A stretch of 46,154 bases of DNA from Chromera velia. Its lineage: Eukaryota > Sar > Chromeraceae. The notes beneath the pieces are model-generated. The model was not told the DNA's origin. It saw nothing but the letters and a program-made list of their open reading frames with translations, and made no database searches. The stretch is taken from NCBI GenBank assembly GCA_018398765.1, contig JAHBMJ010005855.1, positions 1 through 46,154 of the forward strand. Direction: 5' to 3'. Both the position numbers and the translations under genes were made by a program. How positions within the stretch are numbered: the stretch's first letter is position 1; the number at the start of each line of letters is the position of its first letter. Positions 29,758 through 39,738 of the stretch are shown here, one piece after another.

Positions 29758-31412
29758 GTTAGATAATCATGCGACAGGCAAACAGTAGATCAAATGCACA
29801 GATTACATTCGTGCTGGAAGGGACAGCCAATCATCCAACCAAACAAGCAAGACAAACGCATTCTCTCACTCCCTCACTCACTCACAGACTGACCAGAGGA
29901 GTCCCGACTTTGGAGGCTCCTGAAATCTGTTCACGTTCGCGATGTCGGCAGGCTGCACCATTCAGGAAGTCAGTTAGTCACTCAGTCATTGTTCACTCTT
30001 TCGGACACAACCAGAAAGCTCTACAGGCAAGCAGAAGGCAAGTGCAAAAAAAAGAACGCAGCACAGAAGCTGGTGACAGCACCAAACTGACAGAGAAGAG
30101 GGCTTGAGCATGAGGATAGGGAGTCTTGAGAGAGGGCAGCAACGCATTGCAGAACCAGAGCATGATGCAGAAACAATAATCGACACCGAATGGGTGGCCC
30201 ACAGCCAGAAGTATCTGTGAGTGCGAGTGATAGAGAAAGATGACCTAGCGCAGCAGCACAATAAGCTAGACAGACCTTTACAAGTTCCGGAGAGAGGCCT
30301 CCATGCAGTCCCAAAAACTTCCCTGCAAGAGTCCAAAGAAAATGAATGAACCGTCTCATTCCGCAATGCAAGACCTTCCACACACGGGCAGACGGGAAGA
30401 CGGACAATTTGGGCACATCTACACTTCCTCCTGCGCAACTTTCACACAGACAAAACAATAAGGAAGCCCGAGAGAGAAACGAACAGACCCCCATGCACGA
30501 ACGAACAGAAAGGACACACTGACTGACAAACCGTTGACCAACGCAGAGACGGGAAGACAGTCGAAGCATGCAAAAAAAAAAAAGAACACACTGACTGACA
30601 AACCGTTGACCAACGCAGAGACGGGAAGACAGTCGAAGCATGCAAAAAAAAAAAGAACACACTGACTGACAAACCGTTGACCAACGCAGAGACGGGAAGA
30701 CAGTCGAAGCATGCAAAAAAAAAAAAAACACACTGACAGACAAACCGTTGACCAACGCAGAGACGGGAAGACAATCGAAGAACTCCATGAAGGCACAGTA
30801 GACGTCCTCGTCGTATTTGTGTTCGCCTGCATGAAATAAGGGAGGTCGGTAGGAATAAAAGTTGATGATTGGCACTCAGAAGATTCTTTGAGAGACTGGT
30901 TGTGGTTTTTGAGACGAAGTCTGAGTGCTTGTTCAGTCGATCAGACGATTGAGAGAGGAGGACGAGGAGGAGGGGCAGAGAGCAATGTGCGATACAGAAA
31001 GAAAATGGGAAGAGCATCAAATTGACCCTGTCGTCAGGTAGAAGTTTGCACTTCTTGTCCCTTTCAAGTCTTTTCTCTTTTCTTCGCCACCTTCTTTTCC
31101 TCTCACGCAGTCTTTCCTCCCTTCGCTACTTTGACTTCCATGAATCCCCCCACACCTACAAGCCCTACATTCATCTTTGAGTTGAAGTCAGTTTCATGAA
31201 AAAGAATTCTGTATGAAAATGAATGCAAGCCCACACACCTACAAGCCCTACATTCATCTTTGAAGTTGAAGTAGGCCGTCATCTGCCGACACTCGTGGTT
31301 CCCCCTGAGCATGTAAATATTCTTCGGCCTATTCAATTTGATCGCGATGATCAGCAAGACAACTTCAATCGAGTAAGACCCTCTGTCCACATAATCCCCC
31401 AGAAAAATGTAT

Positions 31413-31470
<58 letters not shown>

Positions 31471-32833
31471 GTAGGAAGGCAGAAGCTGACTCACACGTCC
31501 GTGTCCAGTCTGTGTACGGGTATCTAAATCCTCACACACACCAAAGAAAGAACGATGGTGCGAAACGCGTTCCGTAAACAACTGTGCGTCTGCAGAGAGA
31601 GATCTGCCAAAAAATCAACTGATTGATTGCCCCATTCCGAGGAAGTAAACGGATACCAAGCAAACATACAGGCAGAAGCAAAACAGAGCCACCCAACGCC
31701 AACTCACTGTGCCTCATCCGGGTCCCCCCCTAGCTCCAGCAACCGGACCAGATCGTAAAACTGTCCGTGGATGTCTCCGACGACTGCACAACAACACAAC
31801 ATAAACTAAATCCTACAATAGCAGGGGACCTCTCGACCAACAGGCCAACAGAAAATGGAAAAACTCTGCTGCTACATTTCTTTCCCGTCACCAAGAAAGA
31901 ACCTGAAGAGAGTAAGCAACTGAGGCCGACAGGCCGACCTGTGACAGGGTCCTTGACTCTGATCATGTTTTTACTTTCATACAGAAAAATAAAAAGAATT
32001 CTGAATGAAAGTAAATGCATAGGCTGACCTGTTACAGGGTCCTTGACTCTGATCATGTTGGGCTCTGACTGCACGACGTCTGTGGCCTTCTTGAGGAGCA
32101 GGAGGACCTGCTGCTGCGAGAGCCTGCCTTCCCTGATGAGGTGCTGCCTCAGAACCTTCCAGTCGGGGGAGGGACTACCACCAGGGTACAAGAGCTGGTC
32201 ACTCAGGAACTGCAGATAGGGAGGAGGGGTTGTAGAAATAGACAGGCAAACACGCGCATAGATATTCACCAGGGATCTGTTGCTGCATTCCACGCTTTCC
32301 TTCAGCCGTCACCGATGAATGGAACAAACAGGGTGAACACCGTTTTCCCGTTGTCTACGCGCCTTCACTTCTCATACTCCGTCTCCTTCCTCACATCCCT
32401 CCCTCTTGTCTCACGCTTCCAACCTAGCGGCACCCCTTTCTCCCCCCTGAATGCAATCAGCAGCAAAGGTTCCCCAATCACATGCATGAGCATCCATCAT
32501 TCAAAGAGAAGGAACCTCGCGGCTGATAATCGGGAAGGTGCGCGGAAAAGGGTAGATGGAAAGGGGAGTCATATAATGGGGCACAGGAGAAAGGGAGCAC
32601 AACGATCCATCAGTCCAACTTAAAAGACGCAAAAAAGAGAGGGCAGGTACTAGACTGCTGCAGGGACACTCTCTGTCCACCAGCGTGTGTATCTCGGAAG
32701 ATGCGCAGAGTGACCCAGGTAGGGACTCCGACCGGCGACTGACCTCCACTGGAGGTCCATCGAAATCTTTCACTACCCTGTCCCCTCTCGGGTCGGGCAT
32801 TGGGGGCATTTGGGGTATCTTGTCTGCAGACAT
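25791..32833 (-). CDS. CNA: Calcineurin A (PP2B catalytic subunit), 16 exons
   Basis: Ca2+/calmodulin-dependent Ser/Thr phosphatase. Exons (minus): 32833-32744, 32209-32029, 31783-31708, 31412-31243, 30826-30746, 30322-30276, 29952-29894, 29692-29634, 29239-29110, 28861-28819, 28450-28379, 28117-28012, 27159-26977, 26732-26666, 26342-26245, 25912-25791. Sum 1584 nt, 527 residues, near the usual size. Metal and catalytic motifs: GDIHGQ (93-98), GDYVDRG (121-127), RGNHE (152-156), [14 protein letters not shown] and [14 protein letters not shown]. The helix [21 protein letters not shown] binds calcineurin [19 protein letters not shown] is calmodulin-binding-like. [15 protein letters not shown] matches the conserved linker. 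The end at VKK-TGA assumes no further exon. Two introns carry the palindromic element with duplicated donors, one a four-fold donor repeat. Exon 12 appears twice (27630-27525 too), probably through assembly. Confidence 0.93.
25919..25950. repeat. (CA)n forming the 3' end of a calcineurin intron
   Basis: On the gene strand this is (TG)n running straight into GCAG, the acceptor of the last exon at 25912. Confidence 0.9.
26343..26416. repeat. (CA)n(GA)n forming the 3' end of a calcineurin intron
   Basis: On the gene strand: (TC)n then (TG)n then CGTGCGTGCAG, the acceptor of the exon at 26342. The microsatellite occupies the place of the polypyrimidine tract. Confidence 0.92.
27281..28261. repeat. 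Direct duplication around a single N, holding exon 12 twice
   Basis: 27281-27766 (486 bp) repeats as 27768-28261 (494 bp). The only difference I see is the number of GGGA units. The copies meet at one N (27767). The second copy is followed by unique sequence and exon 11; the first is preceded by unique sequence and exon 13. This is what two overlapping contigs joined without merging would give. If real, calcineurin would have a duplicated exon 12 whose double inclusion would break frame (106 nt). Confidence 0.9.
28470..28654. other. Assembly gap (185 N) in a calcineurin intron
   Basis: Unknown bases between exon 11 (starts 28450) and exon 10 (ends 28819). The exons on both sides join in phase 0 without missing conserved sequence. 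Confidence 0.95.
29350..29620. repeat. (TC)n, (TCTG)n and (TG)n tracts in a calcineurin intron
   Basis: A long run of TC units, then TGTC/TGTT-type tetranucleotides, in the intron between the exons ending at 29634 and starting at 29239. Confidence 0.88.
29693..29753. repeat. (CA)n(GA)n forming the 3' end of a calcineurin intron
   Basis: On the gene strand: (TC)n(TG)n running into GCAG at the acceptor of the exon starting at 29692. Confidence 0.92.
30513..30780. repeat. Four copies of a 71-72 bp unit spanning a calcineurin donor
   Basis: The edge of exon 5 (GACTGTCTTCCCGTCTCTGC on the gene strand, continuing to AACG and the donor GTTTGTC) is present four times at 71-72 bp spacing. Each intronic copy is preceded by a T run of about 10-12 and GCATGC. 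The copy at 30746 is the real exon edge; the other three lie in the intron and each repeat the donor. The intronic copies differ from the exon by one transition (GATTGTC to GACTGTC) and by the TGCATGC junction. Confidence 0.93.
31151..31273. repeat. Duplicated calcineurin exon 4 edge around a palindromic-family element
   Basis: A block of about 39 bp starting CACACCTACAAGCCCTACAT occurs at 31151-31189 and, with 1-bp slips, at 31234-31273 (offset 83 bp). It spans the end of exon 4 and its donor GTAGGT. Between them is CATGAAAAAGAATTCTGTAT, then GAAAATGAATGC, the half-palindrome also seen in the LHC and PUS3 genes. The donor at 31243 is used in the model; the second copy at 31160 would shift frame. 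Confidence 0.92.
31413..31470. repeat. (CA)n(GA)n forming the 3' end of a calcineurin intron
   Basis: On the gene strand: (TC)n(TG)n then GCAG, the acceptor of exon 4 at 31412. Confidence 0.92.
31931..32059. repeat. Duplicated calcineurin exon 2 edge around a palindromic element
   Basis: A 39-bp block (AGGCCGACCTGTGACAGGGT onward) at 31931-31969 recurs at 32021-32059 with two mismatches. It contains the end of exon 2 and its donor. Between them (about 31968-32020) is a palindrome with arms TTTACTTTCATACAGAA and TTCTGAATGAAAGTAAA. The offset is exactly 90 bp, so using the distal donor (31939) would keep frame and add 30 residues. Confidence 0.93.
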
Positions 32834-33615
32834 CCTTCCCCACTTTCTGCTGTGATAAAAGAGGACAAAGTCAAATTCTAGACCGCAAAAAAGCGGCGTC
32901 CCTGAGCTCTGTCTGCCTGTTGCTTGTGCAGGAACGCACACACAGTGGCACTGAGACGGTCGAAGTGGCTGCACACGTTTTGCAGGCAGGGACTGGCGAC
33001 ACGCTTGCTCAGAAATATAGTTCAACGCACACCCTTCCCGCTCAAGCTGATTGTGTCGATATGACTCGCAAAAACAGATCGAAGAATATCGAAGACAGAT
33101 CATGAAGTGTCAGAGATGGTCAGAGTGAGAATGCGGCGACGCACGCTCGCAGCTATAGGGGCCCCGCGGCACGCCCCGCGTACGCCCGCGGGCCGGCCGG
33201 GATCCGTGCGCATGGCATTCGCGCCGCCACATGGGCCCATTTAGGCGCCGCCGTACTGGGGGCTCGTAGCATGCCGCCACGAGAATCGGCTCTGAAGATT
33301 TCGGAAGCTCAGGAGCACTTACCCGATTTTTGCTTCTACACTCACCCGTGCAACAGTGAACACCGGGATTCAACGGTTTTCCCCCACCCGCACTATCTTT
33401 ATTTCTCGTCTCACCCAATCACAAAACAACTATCCAACACTCTTAAGGCCGGTTGTTCAATTCCGGTGTCAAACGAGCCGTTTCAGGCAGATCAGGTCTC
33501 GGCAACAGTGAAGATGCGCTCCCGAGGGCAGCTACAGGTGCCTCACCCAGAGCTGCTGTCGAGTGGGGCACCGAAAAAGCAGGACACTCAAGGAGATGCC
33601 ATTCGACAGAGTCAT
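32834..33615. promoter_or_regulatory. Shared upstream region of calcineurin A and the hydrolase, with a GC-rich core
   Basis: The two genes diverge here. 33145-33255 is markedly GC- and CpG-rich (blocks such as GGGGCCCCGCGGC and GCGGGCCGGCCGGG) unlike the surroundings, so it is a candidate bidirectional promoter. The plus strand is open in the hydrolase frame from 33271, so part may be coding if an earlier start is used. Confidence 0.45.
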
Positions 33616-36600
33616 ATGCGCTTCGTTGGTTTTGCCTCTGCATTTCGATTGACTATGCGCGCCTACTTCAATGCAGTCGGAATGGCCTCATCAAAGGCTG
33701 ACTGGTCCCTTGGATCTTTCCTTGCACGTACTTCCTTTCCTGAAATTTCGGAATATCTCTGGGGTGCCGGTCCCATCCCCATTGACCTTCTTGACATCCT
33801 TGCCCTTTTGTATCTCTTCGGTGTTCTCGGCCTGGCTCAGTATCCCAAGGCCAAGCTTCAGGGCCTTCTCTGTGCAGTCGTAGTGGCTCTGGCAATGTGG
33901 ACGGGATTCCTTCCCCACACGTGGAGCACGCAGGCGAGAATAGAGAGAATGCCTACGGATTGGTTCGCAGGGCAGGCCTATGTCCATGCGGGCATGCTTG
34001 TCTGGTCTCTGCTTCTTGATGGGTACACTCTGTGTATGCATCTCCGTGGGGCTCTGTCTAGGAGCAATCGGATCTCCAGTCTCGTCCTTGCTCCTCTTTG
34101 GGGTGTCTTCTTCTTCTTTGGGTGTGTCGTTCTGGCAACAAGGGGACACCCTCCGGGAACAGCAGGGGACTTCCACTGGGTCAACTTCAAGAGCCTGGGC
34201 AGTCAGATCAGACACGTGCCTACCCTGTTTCCCTCTAGGCATTCTGTCTACGTGCCTATGAGAGACGGCACCAAAATTGCCATCGACGTCTACCTCCCCG
34301 CAGAAACCGCAGCCGCCCATTCTTCCCTGATCAGAGAGAGGGGAGCCAAGCCGCCTTCCATGAAACTCTCCGAGGAGACCAGAGCAGAGGTCGAGAAGAT
34401 CCCCACCTTCCTTCACTTCACTAGATACGGAAGGTCTCTGACCCTCAACTGGCTCTTCTGGTTCCTTCCCATCTTCGGAGAGGCCCCTGGAAGGACATGG
34501 AATCAGATGACCTGGCACATGGCACAGCCTCTGGTCAGCCATGATGACTCATGCAGAGAGGCAATTCATGGGCCGTTTTGGTTCTTCCTTCCTTTTCGTC
34601 ACGTCATTTTTTCTTCTCTTCAGCCATTCCGAAACTCTTGTTTCGCACACGGTCTGCTGCAACCTCTCCTTGTCTCTGTCAATTTTCTGCCGTTAATTGA
34701 GTCGAAGGGGAGCGTTCTTTATCTTTGGGGACCCGCTAATCAACTGTTTCTTTTTTGTTTTTGCAGCTTGCTAACGGATACGCCTTCGTCTCTGTTGACG
34801 TCAGAGGAACCGGTGGGTGTTTTCCTTTTCCTTCCTTCCGCTCCTGTTTCCCCTTTCTGGCGTGCTTCTGCTCTCCCACTCTGTTTTACCTTCCAGTTGA
34901 ACCTTTTTGTTTCTCTATGACTCCACTGGCTGAATCCTCAAGAGTTTTCTGATTCCGGAACGTCGCGTCTTTTTTTTCTGAGATATGCGTACCTTTTTGC
35001 TGTCAGTCGCCTTGGCTGCAAGTGAAGTTGTGGGACTCGAATCGAATCTAGTCCATTTGCTTGATGTCTCCTGCAGGTGCCTCCTTCGGGCACAGAGAGT
35101 CTGACCTGAGCCATCCTGAGGTTGAGGATCTGAACGAGGTTGTGCAGTGGGTGCGCAGACAGGCCTGGTTCAACGGAAAGGTTGCAAGTGGAGGTCTGTC
35201 CTATGACGGCATGGCGGGTCTTCAGGCGGCTGCGCAGGGAGGGATCGACGCGGTGTGGGTGTTCTTCTCTCCCAACGACGCGTTTGCTGACGTGGCAGCT
35301 CCAGGGGGTGTGATGAACACAGCCTTCGTTGAGGAGTATCAAAGGTTTACCTCGGGACTCGAGAAGGACGGCCGCCTTCACCCTGTGCTCTACAAGGACC
35401 CTCTAGTGCCTCTGCCGTACACTGTCGGGATCCACTCTCTGATCTCTGGAGTCGCCCCCGTGGGAGACAGGAAAGCCCTCGTCAGGGCAGCACAGAGGGA
35501 ACACCAGATGAATTGGGACCTCCAACAGGTCAGGATGCATGGTGGTATCTCACTCAGTCCATTCAGATCTCATGTTTCTTCTCTCTTCTGATCCAGCAAG
35601 GCACTAGATATGACGTCGTGGAGATAAGACCAAGAGCTCTTTCAGAGTATATGTTGAAGGCCGAATTGGAAAGGAGTCTGTGTTGCCAGTCTATTTAGGG
35701 GGGTTCTGCAGGGATGTGTGTGTCCCCAGGTTCGCCTGATAGGTTTGGTCCCGTCTCTCTGTACGTGTGCGTACGTCTTTCTTTTTGATGGCCTCAATCT
35801 GCTCCCTTCTTGTCGATCCTCTTTCCTCCTTCTTCAGGTTGCCACCAGCGGGCGTCTCAGAAACGCCGATGATCTGATGACGGGCCCTTCTGGGGTCTCC
35901 TACAGACCCGACGCCGGTGCCAGACTTGAGGTGGTTGAGGGATTGCACAGACACAACGTTTCGATCTACTCCACTGCCGGTTTCTTCGACTCGGGCTCCG
36001 TCAGGGGTGCCGCAAGAATGCACGCCGTATTGGACGGTCTTGACGCACAGAGACCAGCTGATGAGCCTAGGGCAGCACGCCACCTGACCCTAGGCCCCTG
36101 GACCCACAGCGGTCGGAGAAACCCCTCCCCCCTTGCCCCTGGCTCTCTGAGCAACTGGGAGAAGGACGCTCACAAGGAGTTGGTGCGGTGGTTGGACTGT
36201 GAGTTGAAGGGGGTGTGTCGTGAGGGGATTGATACAGAGAGCTCTGTGCACTTCATCATGCAAGAGAAGGTACAGAAGGAGGAAGAGAGAAAAGAGGAGG
36301 ATGAGTGCCTTACTGAGGTCACAGAAAACACTTGCCTCCTGGGTGAAGCCCTCATGCAGCCTTGGACAGCCCCCGAAGTCCAAAGCTTTGAGAGAGTGCA
36401 CCCCGGTGGTGACTCTACTGGCAAGAGAGGAAGCTGGTTTGCAAGCCAGTCTTGGCCTCCTGCAGAGACGGAGTACTCTTCTCTCTTTTTTGACTTCACT
36501 GACCAGACCCCACTTCCCACATCCACTTCATGGACAGGAGCCAAAACAGACGGCGTCTCCTTTTCTCTCTCCCCCCTTCCCCCCTCCCCCACTGCCCCCA

Positions 36601-37310
36601 CATCTCAAGACTACACAGTCAACCCCGAGAGCACCACAGGGAAGTTCACGAGATGGCAACTCGTCCATCACGTCCTGCGTCTCTCTGTCGATCAGGGTAA
36701 CAGAGCGGCGGGGCAGGATCAGAGAAATTTCGTTCTCACAGGTACCGAACTGACCTCCGACGTGCGTGTGGCAGGGTCTGTGTGGGTGTCTGTGTGGGTT
36801 GACCTCGTTGACGGTGACGATGCCTCAATCTTCGCCTACCTGGAGGACGTGGACACAACCACAGGGAAGGTGTCAATGGTCACTGAGGGACAAGTCATGG
36901 CTTCCCATCGTGTTGCGTTCAGCCGTCCTCTGGGGTCCTCTAACCCTGCAGCCCTCGCAACTCTGGAGGACATCCACGCAGAGACAGCAACCCGTAAGTC
37001 TGTCAAGCGTGGCCGTCGGTTTGAGGTCCAGACAGAGACTGTAGCCACTCCGGGCGAGTCTTCGGTCTTTGTGCGATCGTTCGAGTCAGTAGACAGACAG
37101 CCCCGCTCAGGCGTCCAGAGAGTCGACATTCTCCTTGAACCCTCCGCTTACACATTCCACAAAGGACATGCCATCAGGCTGGCCATTGCGGGAGCGGACA
37201 AGGGGAACTTTCAGGCTGTGTTGCAGGAGGGCAGCACTCTGTCTACTGAGTGGAAGATCCTTTCCGGACCTTCTTTCCCGTCGGCAGTGCACATCCCTGT
37301 GCTGCCTTGA
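33616..37310 (+). CDS. Membrane-anchored CocE/NonD-family serine hydrolase, 4 exons
   Basis: Exons 33616-34533, 34767-34812 (46 nt), 35077-35528 and 35838-37310 join in phase to 962 residues. The start is uncertain: the frame is open from ATG 33271 (1077 residues). Residues about 54-76, 82-103, 126-143 and 155-175 are four likely membrane helices. Then comes an X-Pro dipeptidyl-peptidase S15/CocE-type alpha/beta hydrolase: YVPMRDGTKIAIDVYLP, GYAFVSVDVRGTGASFG, nucleophile Ser in GGLSYDGM, Asp in STAGFFDSG and His in LGPWTHSG. A beta-rich C-terminal domain follows. Such enzymes cleave peptides, acyl esters or amides; the substrate cannot be told. Fusion to four membrane helices is unusual, as most relatives are soluble or secreted. 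The second exon is very short. A possible cassette exon at about 35600-35697 was left out. Confidence 0.85.
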
Positions 37311-39367
37311 GGGGAGGGAGAGGAGAGGTGCCTGGGCTGTCCGTCTGTCTGTCTGGCTGTTTTGAAAGGGCAGGGAGGCAGTGTCAAGAAAAGGTTTTTT
37401 TGTGAGTCTTAGTTCTGCTTTGTGTCTGATCAACTGCTGCTGTCCGTTCGAACACATGCAGCAATCTGGCGTGAGAGAGAGAGAGAGAGTGCGCTTGTTC
37501 GTCCGTACATTAGTCAGACGACCCTTCTGTTTGTGTCTGTATGTGCACGATGCGTGCATGCAGTCTGACTTGGAAGCGAAAGAGGAACAATGAGAGGAAA
37601 GAGAGCGCTTGAATGTTAAAGTGCATACACAACGTTTGAATGATGTGAGTGTGTTTGATCCTTCGTGTCATGCATGCGTGCGTTTTGAAAGAGAGAGAAT
37701 TGTTGGGCCTTACTTCGTAACGCCCTTCTGTGCGTGCGTCGTTTTTGTGCAGTGTCTTGTGTGTGTTTGCATTTTCTTGTTCATGGTGTGACTGAGGGGG
37801 TGGATGGGCAAGAGCGAAAGGAGTGTCATTTCATTTCATTTGGTGATTTGAGGTGACGACCAGTCACTCTGTCTCCTTCCACGTTTGTTCATTTGCACAA
37901 TGAAACCGAGAGACTGGATTCATGTGGTGTCTGTGCTTCGTTGCATTGAATAGGACCACCTGCTTTCTTTTTAATTGCCAGTCTCCTTTTTCACGGTTGA
38001 AGGGGGGGACCGGCACGGAAGGAAAGAAACGGACCCAAATGGCATGTTTTTGCATTGAATTTTCATTGATCGATCGACTCGTTGTCTTCACTTTTTGTGG
38101 AATGGATTTTTCGTTGAAGAAGGGAGTGAGAAGGGAATGTCCTTGATAGATTCGTTTCTTTTTCTTGACTGACGTGCTGTGATGTGTGAGGGCATGTTTG
38201 CTTTGCTTTGCTTTGCTCAGGTTCATTTTGTCTGTCTTCTTGAATGACATGAGACCAGATGAATGCGAGAGCTGCCGTGGATCGTGGGCACTCTTTTTTT
38301 TTCAGTACAGCTTTTGGGGTGTGGGAAAGGTTCGAGAATGGTTCCATGAATGCGCTTGGTTGTTCTTCGGCTTCTTCAGTTGTCTGTCTTTTTCAAGAAA
38401 CGACAACCTATTCATGCATCGAAGTCGCCCGGTTGATTTGGTTTCTTTCTTGTTGGGGGGGGTGAGTTTGGTTTTTTTTCAGTCACTGTTGTTGTCTGTG
38501 GATGTACAGGTTTGCTTTCTGACTGTTCAAATGAAAACCAAACCTGCGCGGAGGGTTGGTTCGCTGTTGAATGCGGGGCCTTCTGTCTGTGTCAGGAGAG
38601 GAGCGCTTGTTCCCGTTGGCATCCTTTCGTTCGTTTTGTCTGCATGGGTGTGCCTCGGCTTCCTTCTGGTCAAACGTCGCATGTGGTGAGGCGGAAGGGA
38701 ATGAAAACTTCTATCTGAGGGGTTGGGGGTCGGTGAGAGCTCACAGTTCACCACCACTTTTTCGCCTCGGTCTTCATTCCTCTTTCGCACAGTACTGAAG
38801 AAGTGAGGTCACCCTGGTTTTTTTCGAGAGTCTCACCCAGTCGCAGGATTCTCTGGGTTGGGTTGCACGCAAGTGTGGGGGTACGCGATAGGCCAGCGGG
38901 CTCTTCCATGAGTACACTTCCCGAGCTGACTCGTGTGGAGTTTGGGAAAGCAAAATAAGAGGGAGTGAGGTGAAGGGTGAAAGGTTAGGACTGGAGACTC
39001 TTCTTTCTCTCCCTGCATATTGGTCTTCTAATCTCATTCGAAATGCACAGCCGTACTTAGAGTCTTTTCAGACGGTAGTCGGCATTCAAAGTGGATTGTC
39101 TTCGCACTCTTTCTGCTGTGTTTGCTGGCCTGTATTGAAGAGAAGAAGTACAGTCTGTCGCACTTTTGAATGAACATATGCAGACTCGGGAACGAGGGGA
39201 CGGTCTGAAGATTCTTTCTGCTATGGTTGATGGTTTGTATCAGTTTATATCTATTTTTGTGCGTACCCTAGTGCATACCATACATGCATCATGCCAAGCA
39301 TCATGATGCATGTAGATTGTATATGTTCAGCTATAGGTCTTGCCAGTCATATTTAGTAGCTAGCTAG
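37311..39367. other. Intergenic stretch, no gene recognised
   Basis: Begins with the hydrolase 3' UTR. The plus strand is rich in T and GT. Open frames exist on both strands (for example 38186-38689 plus) but are rich in Cys, Phe and Ser and show no domain, as expected of T-rich noncoding DNA. Confidence 0.6.
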
Positions 39368-39626
39368 GTGTTACGGACCTTTGGACCTAGGCTCGATTTA
39401 GTCCTTAGAGTAATACAGAGAATTAATAGCATTAAATACACACTGTAATACAAAGACATGCACGTCTGTATCTTAGCCTTTGCAATACAGATTGATTGAG
39501 CCCGCTAGAAGGACCGAGTCTTTCCTGATCGATAGAGAAGGCTCTTGTATGTCTGACAGATTCTCTGTATATAGAACTTGTGTATGTGAGTTGATTCCTA
39601 AGTTCTAGAGAGCTTAAACTAGAACA
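39368..39626 (+). repeat. 5' LTR of the truncated element
   Basis: 259 bp from TGTTACGG to TAGAACA, colinear with the reverse complement of the two LTRs at 18000 and 23959, with scattered, mostly transitional differences. Confidence 0.94.
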
Positions 39627-39738
39627 TTGGTCAGCAGAGCTTCTGGTTGTAACCAGGGAAGACAAAATTCCCACAAAGAGCGGGTCGGGGTACAGGCTGT
39701 CAGAGGCGGGGGAGAGTTCTCCACCATCGATCCCCTCT

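Noticed and set aside
29322-29788. Open frames encoding Cys/Val/Ser repeats
   Set aside because: Translation of TG and TCTG microsatellites inside a calcineurin intron.
35593-35697. Possible extra exon in the hydrolase (acceptor after ATCCAG)
   Set aside because: Joining 35528 directly to 35838 keeps phase and gives a continuous conserved-looking sequence. This segment ends in a stop in its frame.
38186-38689. 167-codon plus-strand open frame with hydrophobic stretches
   Set aside because: T-rich DNA gives Phe, Leu and Cys codons by composition; there is no domain and it sits in the hydrolase 3' flank.
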